Source: Candidatus Pelagibacter sp. (GTDB lineage: Bacteria > Pseudomonadota > Alphaproteobacteria > Pelagibacterales > Pelagibacteraceae). Taken from it: a DNA stretch of 16,532 nt. Position numbers and translations under genes: made by a program. The DNA lies in assembly GCA_013204495.1 (NCBI GenBank), contig JABMNQ010000155.1:1-16532 (forward strand). Direction: 5' to 3'. A model generated the notes under the pieces. It was not told the origin of the DNA. It did no database searches and saw nothing but the letters and a program-made list of their open reading frames with translations. How positions within the stretch are numbered: position 1 is the stretch's first letter; the number at the start of each line of letters is the position of its first letter. Positions 1 to 8,256 of the stretch are shown piece by piece.

Positions 1-279
1 ATTCTAGCCACTTCAATTGTAAAAACCTCAACAAAGGAAATAGAAGATAGGATTTTTGCAATAAATGAAAATATCAGACCACTTAAAAGAGAGCTTAGTG
101 ATGTATTACTGGAATATAATTTTCTAAGCTCTCCAGGGAAGTTAACTCAATATCAAGCCCAGTATTTTGAAAAAGATTTAATGAAAATAGATATTACAAA
201 AATTAAGGAGATCACCGAAAACGATAATTTAATATTGGTAAATGACTTAATAAAGAATGAAAATGAGAGACAAAAATAA
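1..279 (+). CDS. ftsL: Cell division protein FtsL, C-terminal part (5' end outside window)
   Basis: An open frame enters from the left edge in frame 1 and ends at TAA 277-279, giving 92 residues without a start in the window. The visible part begins with a polar, charged helix rich in Glu and Lys. A segment reading LSSPGKLTQYQ (about residues 43-53 of the fragment) follows. It resembles the region after the coiled coil in alphaproteobacterial FtsL, where a helix precedes a 'tyrosine/leucine...P..L' motif. FtsL is a small bitopic periplasmic protein that, with FtsB and FtsQ, activates the FtsW-FtsI septal synthase. The N-terminal cytoplasmic stub and membrane segment are missing because of the window edge. 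The position directly before ftsI supports the call, since family similarity is always weak for FtsL. The last 23 nt overlap the ftsI start, which implies translational coupling. Confidence 0.75.
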   Translation: MLATSIVKTSTKEIEDRIFAINENIRPLKRELSDVLLEYNFLSSPGKLTQYQAQYFEKDLMKIDITKIKEITENDNLILVNDLIKNENERQK

Positions 280-1939
280 TATTATTTTAGAAGAGTATGA
301 AAACAAATTTTCATATAAAAAAAATAAAACAAATTTAAATATACAGTTTAATAGAATAGCGTTTATTTTTTTTGTATTTCTAGTTATTTCGATAATATTT
401 TCAATCCGACTACTTCATTTAGGGTCATTAAAAGTAGAGAGTAATATTAAATCAACACCCAATATAAATAATTATAGAGCAGATATAATTGATAGAAATG
501 GAAATTATTTAGCAAAAACTGCTAGTTCTATTGATATTGGAATAAACCCGGTCGAAGTTATAGATAAAAAAAAACTTTTAATTAACTTACAATTGATATT
601 TCCAAACAAAGATTATTTAGAAATATCTAAAAAACTTGATGAAAATAAATTTTTTTATTTTGAAAAGAAAATATCTGTAGAAAATTATCAAAAAATTATG
701 TTACTTGGTGATAAATCAATCAAGCCAGAAGAAAAATTAACGAGAATATATCCTCAATCAAATCTTTTTAGTCATATTATTGGGCAGATAGATGATGATA
801 ATCAAGGTATATCAGGTCTTGAAAAATCATTTAACAATAGATTAAAACAAAAAAAAGAACCTCTTAGGTTAACTGTAGATACTGACATACAATTTTTAAT
901 TAGAGAACAACTTGTAAAATTTAATTCAATTTTTAGAAGCAAAGGTGCCGCTGCAATTTTAATGAATGTTAATAGTGGAGAAATTATCTCTATGGTGTCA
1001 TATCCAGATTTTGATCTTAATAAGAGAGAGAAGGTTGTTGATTTAAACTTTATAAATAGAGCTACAAAAGGTGTATATGAATTAGGCTCGGTTTTTAAAA
1101 CATTTACTATTGCCGCAGGATTAGATGAGAATTTAATAGATATAAATACACAGTTTTTAGATTTACCAAAATCAATCAGTTGTGCTGGACAAACAATTGG
1201 AGAATATAGCGATAAAATACCTGCAGATTTAACCGTAGAAGAAATTTTAATTAGATCTGGGAATATAGGATCTGTAAGAATTGGACAAAAATTAGAAATA
1301 GATAAACTTAAATTTTTTTTAGAGAAAATTGGTGTTTTAAATAGGATTGATTTTGATATTGAGGAAGTTGGAGAGCCAATAGCATTTAAGTGGGGAAAAT
1401 GTAAACTAGCAACAGTTTCATTTGGGCATGGAATAACCACAACACCATTACAGCTTGCTAAGGGATATTCAATTATTTCTAATGGTGGTTTTGATATTAA
1501 GCCTAGTTTGATTAAAAAAGACAAAGATGATAATAAAACTAAAAAGAGAATTATTAAGGAAGGTATTTCAGAAAAAATAAATTTAATACTAAGAAAAATA
1601 GTTACAAATAAAGAGGGTACCGCCGGGTTAGCAAATGTAGATGGATATGAAGTAGGTGGCAAAACTGGAACAGCACAAAAAACTACATTAGGAGGGTATT
1701 CAAATTTAAAAGTTAATACATTTGTGTCTATATTTCCAACCTCCCAACCAAAATATGTATTAATTGTTTTATTAGATGAGCCAAAAACAAATAGTGAATA
1801 TATTTATTATTATAGAGATGGAAAACAACCAACAAAGGGAACACCTTTTAATACAGCAGGTTGGACTTCGGTAGAGGTTACCGGCAAAATCATTGAGAGA
1901 ATTGGGCCTATTTTGGCCACAAAACATATGGAAAATTAA
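257..1939 (+). CDS. ftsI: Septal peptidoglycan transpeptidase FtsI (PBP3)
   Basis: A class B penicillin-binding protein that cross-links peptide stems of new septal peptidoglycan in the periplasm, paired with the glycosyltransferase FtsW. The 560 residues start with a lysine-rich cytoplasmic tail and one membrane segment at about 34-53. The pedestal-domain box RADIIDRNG follows at 74-82. The transpeptidase domain carries all three active-site motifs: SVFK with nucleophile Ser278 and Lys281, SGN at 334-336, and KTGT at 469-472. The length is usual for the family. The start at 257 lies inside the end of ftsL (23-nt overlap). A second in-frame ATG at 263 would shorten the protein by two residues and fits a weak AAAG ribosome site at 252-255 equally well. 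The gene is followed after 7 nt by the MurE-MurF gene. I see no missing key residue. Confidence 0.97.
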   Translation: MKMRDKNNIILEEYENKFSYKKNKTNLNIQFNRIAFIFFVFLVISIIFSIRLLHLGSLKVESNIKSTPNINNYRADIIDRNGNYLAKTASSIDIGINPVEVIDKKKLLINLQLIFPNKDYLEISKKLDENKFFYFEKKISVENYQKIMLLGDKSIKPEEKLTRIYPQSNLFSHIIGQIDDDNQGISGLEKSFNNRLKQKKEPLRLTVDTDIQFLIREQLVKFNSIFRSKGAAAILMNVNSGEIISMVSYPDFDLNKREKVVDLNFINRATKGVYELGSVFKTFTIAAGLDENLIDINTQFLDLPKSISCAGQTIGEYSDKIPADLTVEEILIRSGNIGSVRIGQKLEIDKLKFFLEKIGVLNRIDFDIEEVGEPIAFKWGKCKLATVSFGHGITTTPLQLAKGYSIISNGGFDIKPSLIKKDKDDNKTKKRIIKEGISEKINLILRKIVTNKEGTAGLANVDGYEVGGKTGTAQKTTLGGYSNLKVNTFVSIFPTSQPKYVLIVLLDEPKTNSEYIYYYRDGKQPTKGTPFNTAGWTSVEVTGKIIERIGPILATKHMEN

Positions 1940-1946
1940 TGATCTT

Positions 1947-4793
1947 ATGTTGATTGGTCATTTTTTTAAAAATATTAAAACTGAATATAAAAATCATTAT
2001 TTTTCAGGATTTAGCTTTGATAGCTCTAAATGCAAAAAGAATTATATTTTTTTTGCAATCAAAGGAAACCTAAATGATGGTAACAAATTTATTAATGATG
2101 CTATAGAAAATGGAGCAAAAACAATTGTTTCAACACAAAAATTTGAAGGAATAAAGGATAAAATATTATTCATAAAAACTAGAAATGTAAGAAAACTATT
2201 ATCTGAATTGTCCTATGGAACCAATAAAAATAAACCAAAGAATCTAATTGCAGTAACAGGTACAAATGGCAAATCATCAATAGTAGATTTTTATTTTCAA
2301 ATACTAAAATTGAATAAAAAAAAAGTAGCATCAATTGGAACTTTAGGAATTAAAACTAATAATTCAATTACAAAGGCTTCAAATACAACAATGGACCCAA
2401 TTGAATTAAATAAAGTATTAATAAATCTTAAAAATAAAAATATTAATAATGTTATATTGGAAGCATCTAGTCATGGACTTAAACAAAATAGATTAGATGG
2501 TTTAAAATTTAAAACAGGAATATTCACAAACCTATCCCATGATCATTTAGATTATCACAAGACATTTAGTGATTATTTGAAAGCAAAACTATATTTATTT
2601 GAAAAACTTTTAACAAAAAAAGCAAATGTAATTACAGATGATTCAATTAAACAGTATAAAAAAATTAAAGATATAGTATTAAAAAATAAATTTAATCTTT
2701 ACACAATATTAAATAATAAAAGTAATTTAAATTTAATTTCACACGAATATCATAATGATAAACAAATTATTAAGATCCAATATAAAAAAAATATCTATAA
2801 ATTTGAAATAAAACTTATAGGAAAAATTCAATTAAAAAATATTTTTATGGCAATGTTAGCTGCTGAACAAAGTAATTTAAAATTTAGAAAGATAGTAAAT
2901 TCTATTAAAAATCTCAAACCTGTTAGTGGAAGATTTGAAAAAATTGGTAATTTAAAAAATAATTCAAAAGTTATCCTTGATTATGCACATACACCAGATG
3001 CTTTAAAGACATGCTTGCTTAACCTACAAGAACAATTTGAAAATAAAAGAATTTTTATTGTCTTTGGTTGTGGAGGTAATAGAGACAAAGGCAAGAGACG
3101 TATGATGGGTAAAATTGCCAATCAATTCTGCGAAAAAATATATTTAACTGATGATAACCCTAGAAATGAAAATCCAAAAAAAATTAGGTCTGCCATTAAA
3201 AAAGGCATAGATAAATCAAAAACTTATGAAATCCCAAATAGATCTGAAGCAATCAAACAAGCAATTTTAAACTTAAAAACAGGTGATATACTGGTTGTTG
3301 CAGGTAAAGGACATGAAGAGTTGCAAGATTATGGAAAATTAAAAAAAAAGTTTGCTGACAGAAAAGAAATACTAAATAATATCAAATTAAAAAATAAGAC
3401 TCTCTCTAGTAATTTAAAAATAAATATTTTAAATGAGTTAAGCAACTCAACTTTTATTTCTCTTAAAACAATTATAAAAAATGCATCAATTAATTCAAAA
3501 GAAATAAAAAAAAATGATATTTTTTTTGCAATCAAGGGAAAAAGAAAGAATGGGAACCTTTTTGTGAAAGAGGCTTTTGCTAGTGGTGCTTGTTTAGTGA
3601 TAGCAAGTGAGGGAAAAAAATCAAAAAAAAAAATAATTGTAAAAGATAGCTTAAATTTTTTAACAAAAGCATCTTCTATTTTAAGAGAAAATTTATCAAG
3701 TAAAATAATATCCATAACAGGTAGTTGTGGAAAAACTTCTTTAAAAGAATTAACAGGAAAATCATTAAATAAAATTTTCCAAGTAACATACTCACCAAAG
3801 TCCTTTAATAATAAATTTGGTGTCCCTTTAAGTTTGTTTAATCTAAAAACAAATGATGATTTTGGTATTTTTGAAGTTGGTATGGATAAAAAAGGTGAAA
3901 TAGACAATTTATCAAAAATAATAAAACCAGATGTTGGAGTTATTACAAATATTTCCTACGCACATATTAAAAATTTTAAAAATATTAATCAAATAGCATT
4001 AGCTAAAGCAGAAATTATTCATAACATAAAAAAAGATGGCTATCTTGTATTAAATAAAGATGACAGGTTTTTTAATTTTCACAAAAAGATAGGATTAAAA
4101 AGAAATTTGAAAATTCTATCATTTAGTATGAAAAGTAAAGAAGCATCAATTAGCTTAATATCAATTACTAAAATTAAATCTAAATATAAAATATATGTAA
4201 TGGCTCATAAAGTAAAAAAGTATTTTTATATAAATTCAAATTTTGAAAATGATTTAAAAAATCTACTAGCTGCAATTTCAATTATATCGATCTTTATGAA
4301 TATTAACAAATTAAATGAAAATATTTTTTATAATCACCAAAGACCAGAAGGAAGGGGCGATATAATAAAAATTAAACTATCTAAAAAATCTCTTTATCTT
4401 GTAGACGAAAGTTATAATTCAAATCCATTATCTTTAAAATCCGCATTAAAAAATTTTGATATGATTAAAGTTGATAATTCAAAAAAACATTTAATACTTG
4501 GTGATATGCTGAAACTTGGTAAATATTCAAAAAATTTACATGCGGAAATTGGCATGAGTATAAATAAGTTGGCACTTAAAAATGTGAATGTTATTGGTAA
4601 GGATATTGAGATAACGTACAAAAAGCTTAATAAAAGCAAAAGAGGGACAATTATAAAAAATCAATCTCAAATAATTGATTTGATAAAAAATTCATTAAAT
4701 AATAATGATTATTTAATGATCAAGGGTTCAAACTCAACAGGACTTAACAGTCTCACTAGACAAATAAAAATGGGAAAAATCAATGCTTTATAG
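1947..4793 (+). CDS. murE-murF: Fused MurE-MurF: meso-DAP-adding ligase plus D-Ala-D-Ala-adding ligase
   Basis: One reading frame encodes two consecutive cytoplasmic Mur ligases. The frame extends upstream to an ATG at 1893 inside ftsI, but the first 18 residues of that version do not look like MurE. ATG 1947 (948 residues) gives the normal MurE N-terminus, so I chose it; no strong ribosome site is visible. The MurE half (about 1-480) has the N-terminal uridine-binding motif FFAIKG, P-loop GTNGKS at 105-110, a TNLSHDHLDYH segment, the likely carbamylated Lys214, and DNPR at 403-406, the hallmark of meso-diaminopimelate addition. The MurF half (about 492-948) has a second FFAIKG, P-loop TGSCGKTS at about 591-598, SFNNKFGVPLSL, EVGMDKKGEI, DESYNSNP and a C-terminal KGSNSTG. 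Only about a dozen Lys/Asn-rich residues join them. Both active sites look intact, so two successive stem-peptide additions are probably done by one chain. It overlaps mraY by 11 nt. Confidence 0.95.
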   Translation: MLIGHFFKNIKTEYKNHYFSGFSFDSSKCKKNYIFFAIKGNLNDGNKFINDAIENGAKTIVSTQKFEGIKDKILFIKTRNVRKLLSELSYGTNKNKPKNLIAVTGTNGKSSIVDFYFQILKLNKKKVASIGTLGIKTNNSITKASNTTMDPIELNKVLINLKNKNINNVILEASSHGLKQNRLDGLKFKTGIFTNLSHDHLDYHKTFSDYLKAKLYLFEKLLTKKANVITDDSIKQYKKIKDIVLKNKFNLYTILNNKSNLNLISHEYHNDKQIIKIQYKKNIYKFEIKLIGKIQLKNIFMAMLAAEQSNLKFRKIVNSIKNLKPVSGRFEKIGNLKNNSKVILDYAHTPDALKTCLLNLQEQFENKRIFIVFGCGGNRDKGKRRMMGKIANQFCEKIYLTDDNPRNENPKKIRSAIKKGIDKSKTYEIPNRSEAIKQAILNLKTGDILVVAGKGHEELQDYGKLKKKFADRKEILNNIKLKNKTLSSNLKINILNELSNSTFISLKTIIKNASINSKEIKKNDIFFAIKGKRKNGNLFVKEAFASGACLVIASEGKKSKKKIIVKDSLNFLTKASSILRENLSSKIISITGSCGKTSLKELTGKSLNKIFQVTYSPKSFNNKFGVPLSLFNLKTNDDFGIFEVGMDKKGEIDNLSKIIKPDVGVITNISYAHIKNFKNINQIALAKAEIIHNIKKDGYLVLNKDDRFFNFHKKIGLKRNLKILSFSMKSKEASISLISITKIKSKYKIYVMAHKVKKYFYINSNFENDLKNLLAAISIISIFMNINKLNENIFYNHQRPEGRGDIIKIKLSKKSLYLVDESYNSNPLSLKSALKNFDMIKVDNSKKHLILGDMLKLGKYSKNLHAEIGMSINKLALKNVNVIGKDIEITYKKLNKSKRGTIIKNQSQIIDLIKNSLNNNDYLMIKGSNSTGLNSLTRQIKMGKINAL
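2044..2068 (+). repeat. Near-identical 25-bp copy 1 in murE half
   Basis: ATA, eight T and GCAATCAA are followed by one variable base and GGAAA. The same 25 bases, with a single difference, recur at 3517-3541 in the MurF half. Both encode the N-terminal FFAIKG motif that MurE and MurF share, so the repeat reflects common ancestry or strong codon bias. Confidence 0.8.
3517..3541 (+). repeat. Near-identical 25-bp copy 2 in murF half
   Basis: The second copy of the 25-bp element at 2044-2068, in the same reading frame and 1473 bp downstream (a multiple of three). It differs by A to G in one position, where the Lys codon AAA becomes AAG. Recombination between the copies would delete most of the MurE half in frame, leaving one Mur ligase. 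Confidence 0.8.
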
Positions 4794-5868
4794 CCTTGTT
4801 ACCGATTTAGTTGATCAATACAGTTTTTTGAATGTTTTTAAGTATCTTACTTTTAGAACAGGATTGGCAATGTTCACATCTATGGTGGTAGTTTTATTAG
4901 TAGGCACTCCCTTTATAAGAATTTTTTCAGCAAGACAAATCTTAAATCCAATCAGAGATGATGGACCAACAGAGCATATTATAAAAAAAATTGGAACACC
5001 TACAATGGGCGGTGTTTTAATATTGCTTGGTTTATTTTCAGGAATACTATTATGGGGTGATTTATCTAATTACCATATATGGTTTTTACTTTTTATAGTA
5101 ACTAGCTACGGTTTATTGGGAGCATACGACGATTACCAAAAAATTAAATTTAAAAATTCTTATGGCATTTCCTTTAGATTTAAGATTATTTCACAAATTA
5201 TAATAGGAGTAGTAGGCATAGTGGGGCTATTACATTTCTCTCAAAATACAGAGTTAACAAATTTATATTTTCCATTTTTCAAAAACTTAATTATAAACTT
5301 AGGATGGTTTTTTATACCATTCTCCGTATTTGTAATTGTTGGATCATCAAACGCTGTAAATCTCACAGATGGTCTTGACGGTTTAGCCACAGTACCAGTT
5401 ATATTGGTGGCGGGATGTTTTGCATTTATTAGCTATGTTACTGGTAATATTATATTTTCAGAATATTTAAATATACCATATTTAGAGGGCATGGGAGAGG
5501 CATCTGTTTTTTGTGGATCAATTATTGGTGCATGCCTGGGCTTTTTATGGTTTAACGCACCACCAGCCAAAATATTTATGGGTGATACTGGATCTCTAGC
5601 TTTAGGGGGCTCATTAGGAGCGATTGGAATAATTACTAAACATGAAATAGTTTTAGCAATAACAGGAGGTTTATTTGTTCTTGAGGCAATCTCAGTTATT
5701 GTTCAAGTTATATCATTTAAGTTGACGGGAAAAAGAATTTTTAGAATGGCTCCTATCCATCACCATTTTGAAAAGAAAGGTTGGCCAGAATCCACTGTAG
5801 TGATTAGATTTTGGATAATTTCAATAATTCTTGCAATGATTGGTTTGGCGACATTAAAACTTAGATAA
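4783..5868 (+). CDS. mraY: Phospho-MurNAc-pentapeptide translocase MraY (lipid I synthase)
   Basis: An integral inner-membrane enzyme that transfers phospho-MurNAc-pentapeptide from UDP to undecaprenyl phosphate, making lipid I. The 361 residues are the usual family length, with about ten hydrophobic segments. Diagnostic motifs are DDGPTEHIIKKIGTPTMGG at 59-77, the Asp pair in GAYDDYQK (D116, D117), NAVNLTDGLDGLA at 190-202, FMGDTGS with D268, and the HHH triad at 326-328. These match the Mg-binding and substrate residues known for the family. The start is well supported: MLYSLVTDLV...FNVF-like spacing and YLTFRTG are the typical MraY N-terminus. The ATG lies 11 nt inside the end of the MurF half, behind a GGGAAAAA stretch (4772-4779) that can serve as a ribosome site. 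The stop shares one base with the murD start (TAATG). Confidence 0.98.
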   Translation: MLYSLVTDLVDQYSFLNVFKYLTFRTGLAMFTSMVVVLLVGTPFIRIFSARQILNPIRDDGPTEHIIKKIGTPTMGGVLILLGLFSGILLWGDLSNYHIWFLLFIVTSYGLLGAYDDYQKIKFKNSYGISFRFKIISQIIIGVVGIVGLLHFSQNTELTNLYFPFFKNLIINLGWFFIPFSVFVIVGSSNAVNLTDGLDGLATVPVILVAGCFAFISYVTGNIIFSEYLNIPYLEGMGEASVFCGSIIGACLGFLWFNAPPAKIFMGDTGSLALGGSLGAIGIITKHEIVLAITGGLFVLEAISVIVQVISFKLTGKRIFRMAPIHHHFEKKGWPESTVVIRFWIISIILAMIGLATLKLR

Positions 5869-7145
5869 TGTTAAATAATAAAAATATTTTTTTTAACAAA
5901 AGAATTTTAATTTATGGTTTAGGTAAAAGTGGATTATCAACCTTTAAATTTTTAAGAAAAAATAACGATATCACCAAATATGATGATAAAATAAAAACTA
6001 ATTATAAAGAAATAAAAAAAATAAAATTTGATTACATAATTCTTAGTCCTGGAATAAATATTAACAGATGTAGTTTAAGCAATTTTCTAAAAAAAAATTA
6101 TAAAAAAATTCATACAGATTTGGATATTTTTTACAGTCATTATAAAGATAATAATAAAATAACAATAACTGGAACTAATGGAAAATCAACTACAGCAAAA
6201 ATTCTGTATGAGATTTTAAAAGCACAAAAAGTAGATGTTCGTTTAGTTGGCAATATTGGCAACCCTATATTATTAGAAAAAAATATAACAAATAAGACAG
6301 TTTTTGTGATTGAGGCATCTTCTTACCAGTTAGAATACAGCAAGTTATTTAGATCAAATATATCATTAATTTTAAACATATCACCAGACCATTTGGATAG
6401 ACACAAGACTATAAGTAAATATGTAAATGCTAAGTTTAAATTAGTTAAGAATCAATCAGAAAAAGATTTAGCAATTCTTAACGTAAATAACTTTTATATA
6501 AAGCGGCAACTCCAATTAAATAATTTTTATTCGAAAATAATTAAAATAAACAAAAAAACAAATATCAACTTTATCAGAAAAGTAAAAAATAAATATTTTG
6601 CAACTGATGGAAATAAAGAAAATTTGCAATTTGTTTTTGCTGTTACTAAGATATTAAAACTCAAAAAAGATTCCTTATTTAAGACATTGGAGAAATTTAA
6701 AGGCCTAAACTATAGACAGGAAATAATTTATCATTCAAAAAAACTTACAATTATTAATGATTCAAAGTCGACATCTTTCTCGTCATCTGAAAGCCTATTA
6801 AGATCTTTGGACAATGTATATTGGATAGTTGGTGGATTGGCAAAAAAAGGCGACAAATTATTATGGAATAAAAGAAATAATAAAAATATTAGAGCATATA
6901 TTTTTGGGAAAGATAAAGGTTTTTTTATAGATAAACTAAAAAAACTAATGAGATATGAATCTTTTTTAAATCTAAAAACTTTAATTCAAAAAATATTTTT
7001 AGATATTAAAATAGATAATAAATTAACACACAAAACAATTCTTTTTAGTCCTGCAGCAGCTTCTTTTGACAATTTTAACAATTTTGAGGAACGGGGAAAA
7101 TTTTTTAACAAACTTATTATGAAACATATAAATGCCAAATTATAA
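5868..7145 (+). CDS. murD: UDP-MurNAc-L-alanine:D-glutamate ligase MurD
   Basis: A cytoplasmic ATP-dependent Mur ligase that adds D-glutamate to UDP-MurNAc-L-Ala, the second stem-peptide step. The 425 residues show an N-terminal Rossmann-like uridine-binding motif LIYGLGKSGLS (14-24), P-loop TGTNGKST (101-108), EASSYQLE (149-156), NISPDHLDRH (170-179), NDSKSTS (297-303), VGGLAKKGD (321-329) and the MurD signature SPAAASFDNFNNFEERG (394-410). The segment GLNYRQE (279-285) replaces the common His before Arg with Tyr, a small deviation that need not affect function. Translation starts at the ATG sharing its A with the mraY stop, so re-initiation by the mraY ribosome is likely. The 3' end overlaps ftsW by 14 nt. 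The sequence is extremely A-rich, with many Lys, Asn and Ile residues. Confidence 0.96.
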   Translation: MLNNKNIFFNKRILIYGLGKSGLSTFKFLRKNNDITKYDDKIKTNYKEIKKIKFDYIILSPGININRCSLSNFLKKNYKKIHTDLDIFYSHYKDNNKITITGTNGKSTTAKILYEILKAQKVDVRLVGNIGNPILLEKNITNKTVFVIEASSYQLEYSKLFRSNISLILNISPDHLDRHKTISKYVNAKFKLVKNQSEKDLAILNVNNFYIKRQLQLNNFYSKIIKINKKTNINFIRKVKNKYFATDGNKENLQFVFAVTKILKLKKDSLFKTLEKFKGLNYRQEIIYHSKKLTIINDSKSTSFSSSESLLRSLDNVYWIVGGLAKKGDKLLWNKRNNKNIRAYIFGKDKGFFIDKLKKLMRYESFLNLKTLIQKIFLDIKIDNKLTHKTILFSPAAASFDNFNNFEERGKFFNKLIMKHINAKL

Positions 7146-8256
7146 CTCGCTATATAAATTTTATTATGAGTGGTGGAAAAATATAGACAAGACTTTACTC
7201 TTATTAATAATATTTTTATTTAGTTTAGGATTATTTTTTTCTTTAGTGTCAACATCATTAATTGCATCTGACAAATTAGATACGAATAATTATTTTTTTT
7301 TCTTTAAACATCTAGCATTTACATTAATAGGGATGATAGTTTTAATTTTTTTTTCCTCACTAAGTGAAAAAAATTTATTTAGAATCTCTTTATACTTATT
7401 TTTTATATCTATATTTTTTTTATTTTTAGTACCAATATTTGGCACAGAAGTAAAAGGATCTAAAAGATGGCTTAATCTTTTTTTTCTGCCAAGATTTCAA
7501 CCTGTTGAACTCGTTAAACCTTTTGTAATTATCTTCATTGCCTCAATTCTTTGCATGGAAAACAATTTTAATATTTACTTTAAGTATGCGCTAACAATTG
7601 TAGCAATTTTTCCAATAATTCTTTTATTAATAATGCAGCCTGATATTGGCCAGACATTTTTGGTGCTTTTATCTTGGGCCACCTTAGTTTTTATTTCTGG
7701 TATAAGTTTACCAATAATTATAACTTTTTTTAGTTTTTTATTATTATCACTGCTTTATATGGTTTTTTTAATTCCAAAATTTATCTATATAAAAAGTAGA
7801 ATTTTATCCTTTTTTAACCCAAATAATGGGACACATAACTTTCAATCAGACAAAGCAATAGATGCAATAAGCAGCGGAGGATATTTTGGGAAAGGTATAG
7901 CCGAAGGTACTCTTAAAAATAGAGTTCCAGAAGCCCATACAGACTATATCGTATCTGTAATTTCTGAAGAATTTGGAGTTGTAGCAATTATATTGTTATT
8001 AATTTTATTTTTATTTTTCATCTACAAAGTTTTTAAAAAGATATATTTGGAAAAAAGTGAAAAAACAAAATTAGTTTTAACGGGCATTATAAGTTTAATT
8101 ATATTTCAAGTATTAATTCATCTTGGTGTTAACATTAGACTATTTCCCACTACTGGCATGACCCTACCTTTCTTAAGTTATGGAGGATCTTCAATCGTTG
8201 GTATGTCAATTTTATCAGGCATAATATTAAATTTGACAAAAAGAAAAGTTAATTAA
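7132..8256 (+). CDS. ftsW: Septal peptidoglycan glycosyltransferase FtsW (SEDS family)
   Basis: A polytopic SEDS-family polymerase that joins lipid II disaccharides into glycan strands at the septum, working with FtsI. The 374 residues contain about ten hydrophobic segments, the first at about 20-42. Family motifs present: KGSKRWL (108-114), FQPVELVKPF (122-131), MQPDIGQT (168-175), the large periplasmic loop with QSDKAIDAISSGGYFGKG (238-255), PEAHTDYI with D271 at the place of the essential aspartate of the family, and the C-terminal LFPTTGMTLPFLSYGGSS (337-354). The position between murD and murG, and the PEAHTD form, argue for FtsW rather than RodA. The coding strand is rich in T because of Phe/Leu/Ile codons and contains several runs of eight to nine T, for example at 7293-7301 and 7336-7344. 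The start overlaps murD by 14 nt, and the stop TAA abuts the murG ATG. Confidence 0.95.
   Translation: MPNYNSLYKFYYEWWKNIDKTLLLLIIFLFSLGLFFSLVSTSLIASDKLDTNNYFFFFKHLAFTLIGMIVLIFFSSLSEKNLFRISLYLFFISIFFLFLVPIFGTEVKGSKRWLNLFFLPRFQPVELVKPFVIIFIASILCMENNFNIYFKYALTIVAIFPIILLLIMQPDIGQTFLVLLSWATLVFISGISLPIIITFFSFLLLSLLYMVFLIPKFIYIKSRILSFFNPNNGTHNFQSDKAIDAISSGGYFGKGIAEGTLKNRVPEAHTDYIVSVISEEFGVVAIILLLILFLFFIYKVFKKIYLEKSEKTKLVLTGIISLIIFQVLIHLGVNIRLFPTTGMTLPFLSYGGSSIVGMSILSGIILNLTKRKVN

Noticed and set aside
802..1662. Long open frame on the minus strand across ftsI (286 codons), and similar minus-strand frames inside murF, murB, ftsA and lpxC
   Set aside because: They lie wholly antisense to genes with strong family motifs, show no recognisable domain, and are expected where A/T-rich codons avoid stops on the other strand.
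1893..1946. Upstream extension of the MurE-MurF gene to an ATG at 1893
   Set aside because: It would overlap ftsI by 47 nt, and its 18 extra residues do not resemble the MurE N-terminus; ATG 1947 fits the family start.
7293..7301. T-runs in ftsW as possible programmed frameshift or terminator signals
   Set aside because: The reading frame continues intact with all SEDS motifs, and the runs are explained by Phe codons in membrane helices.
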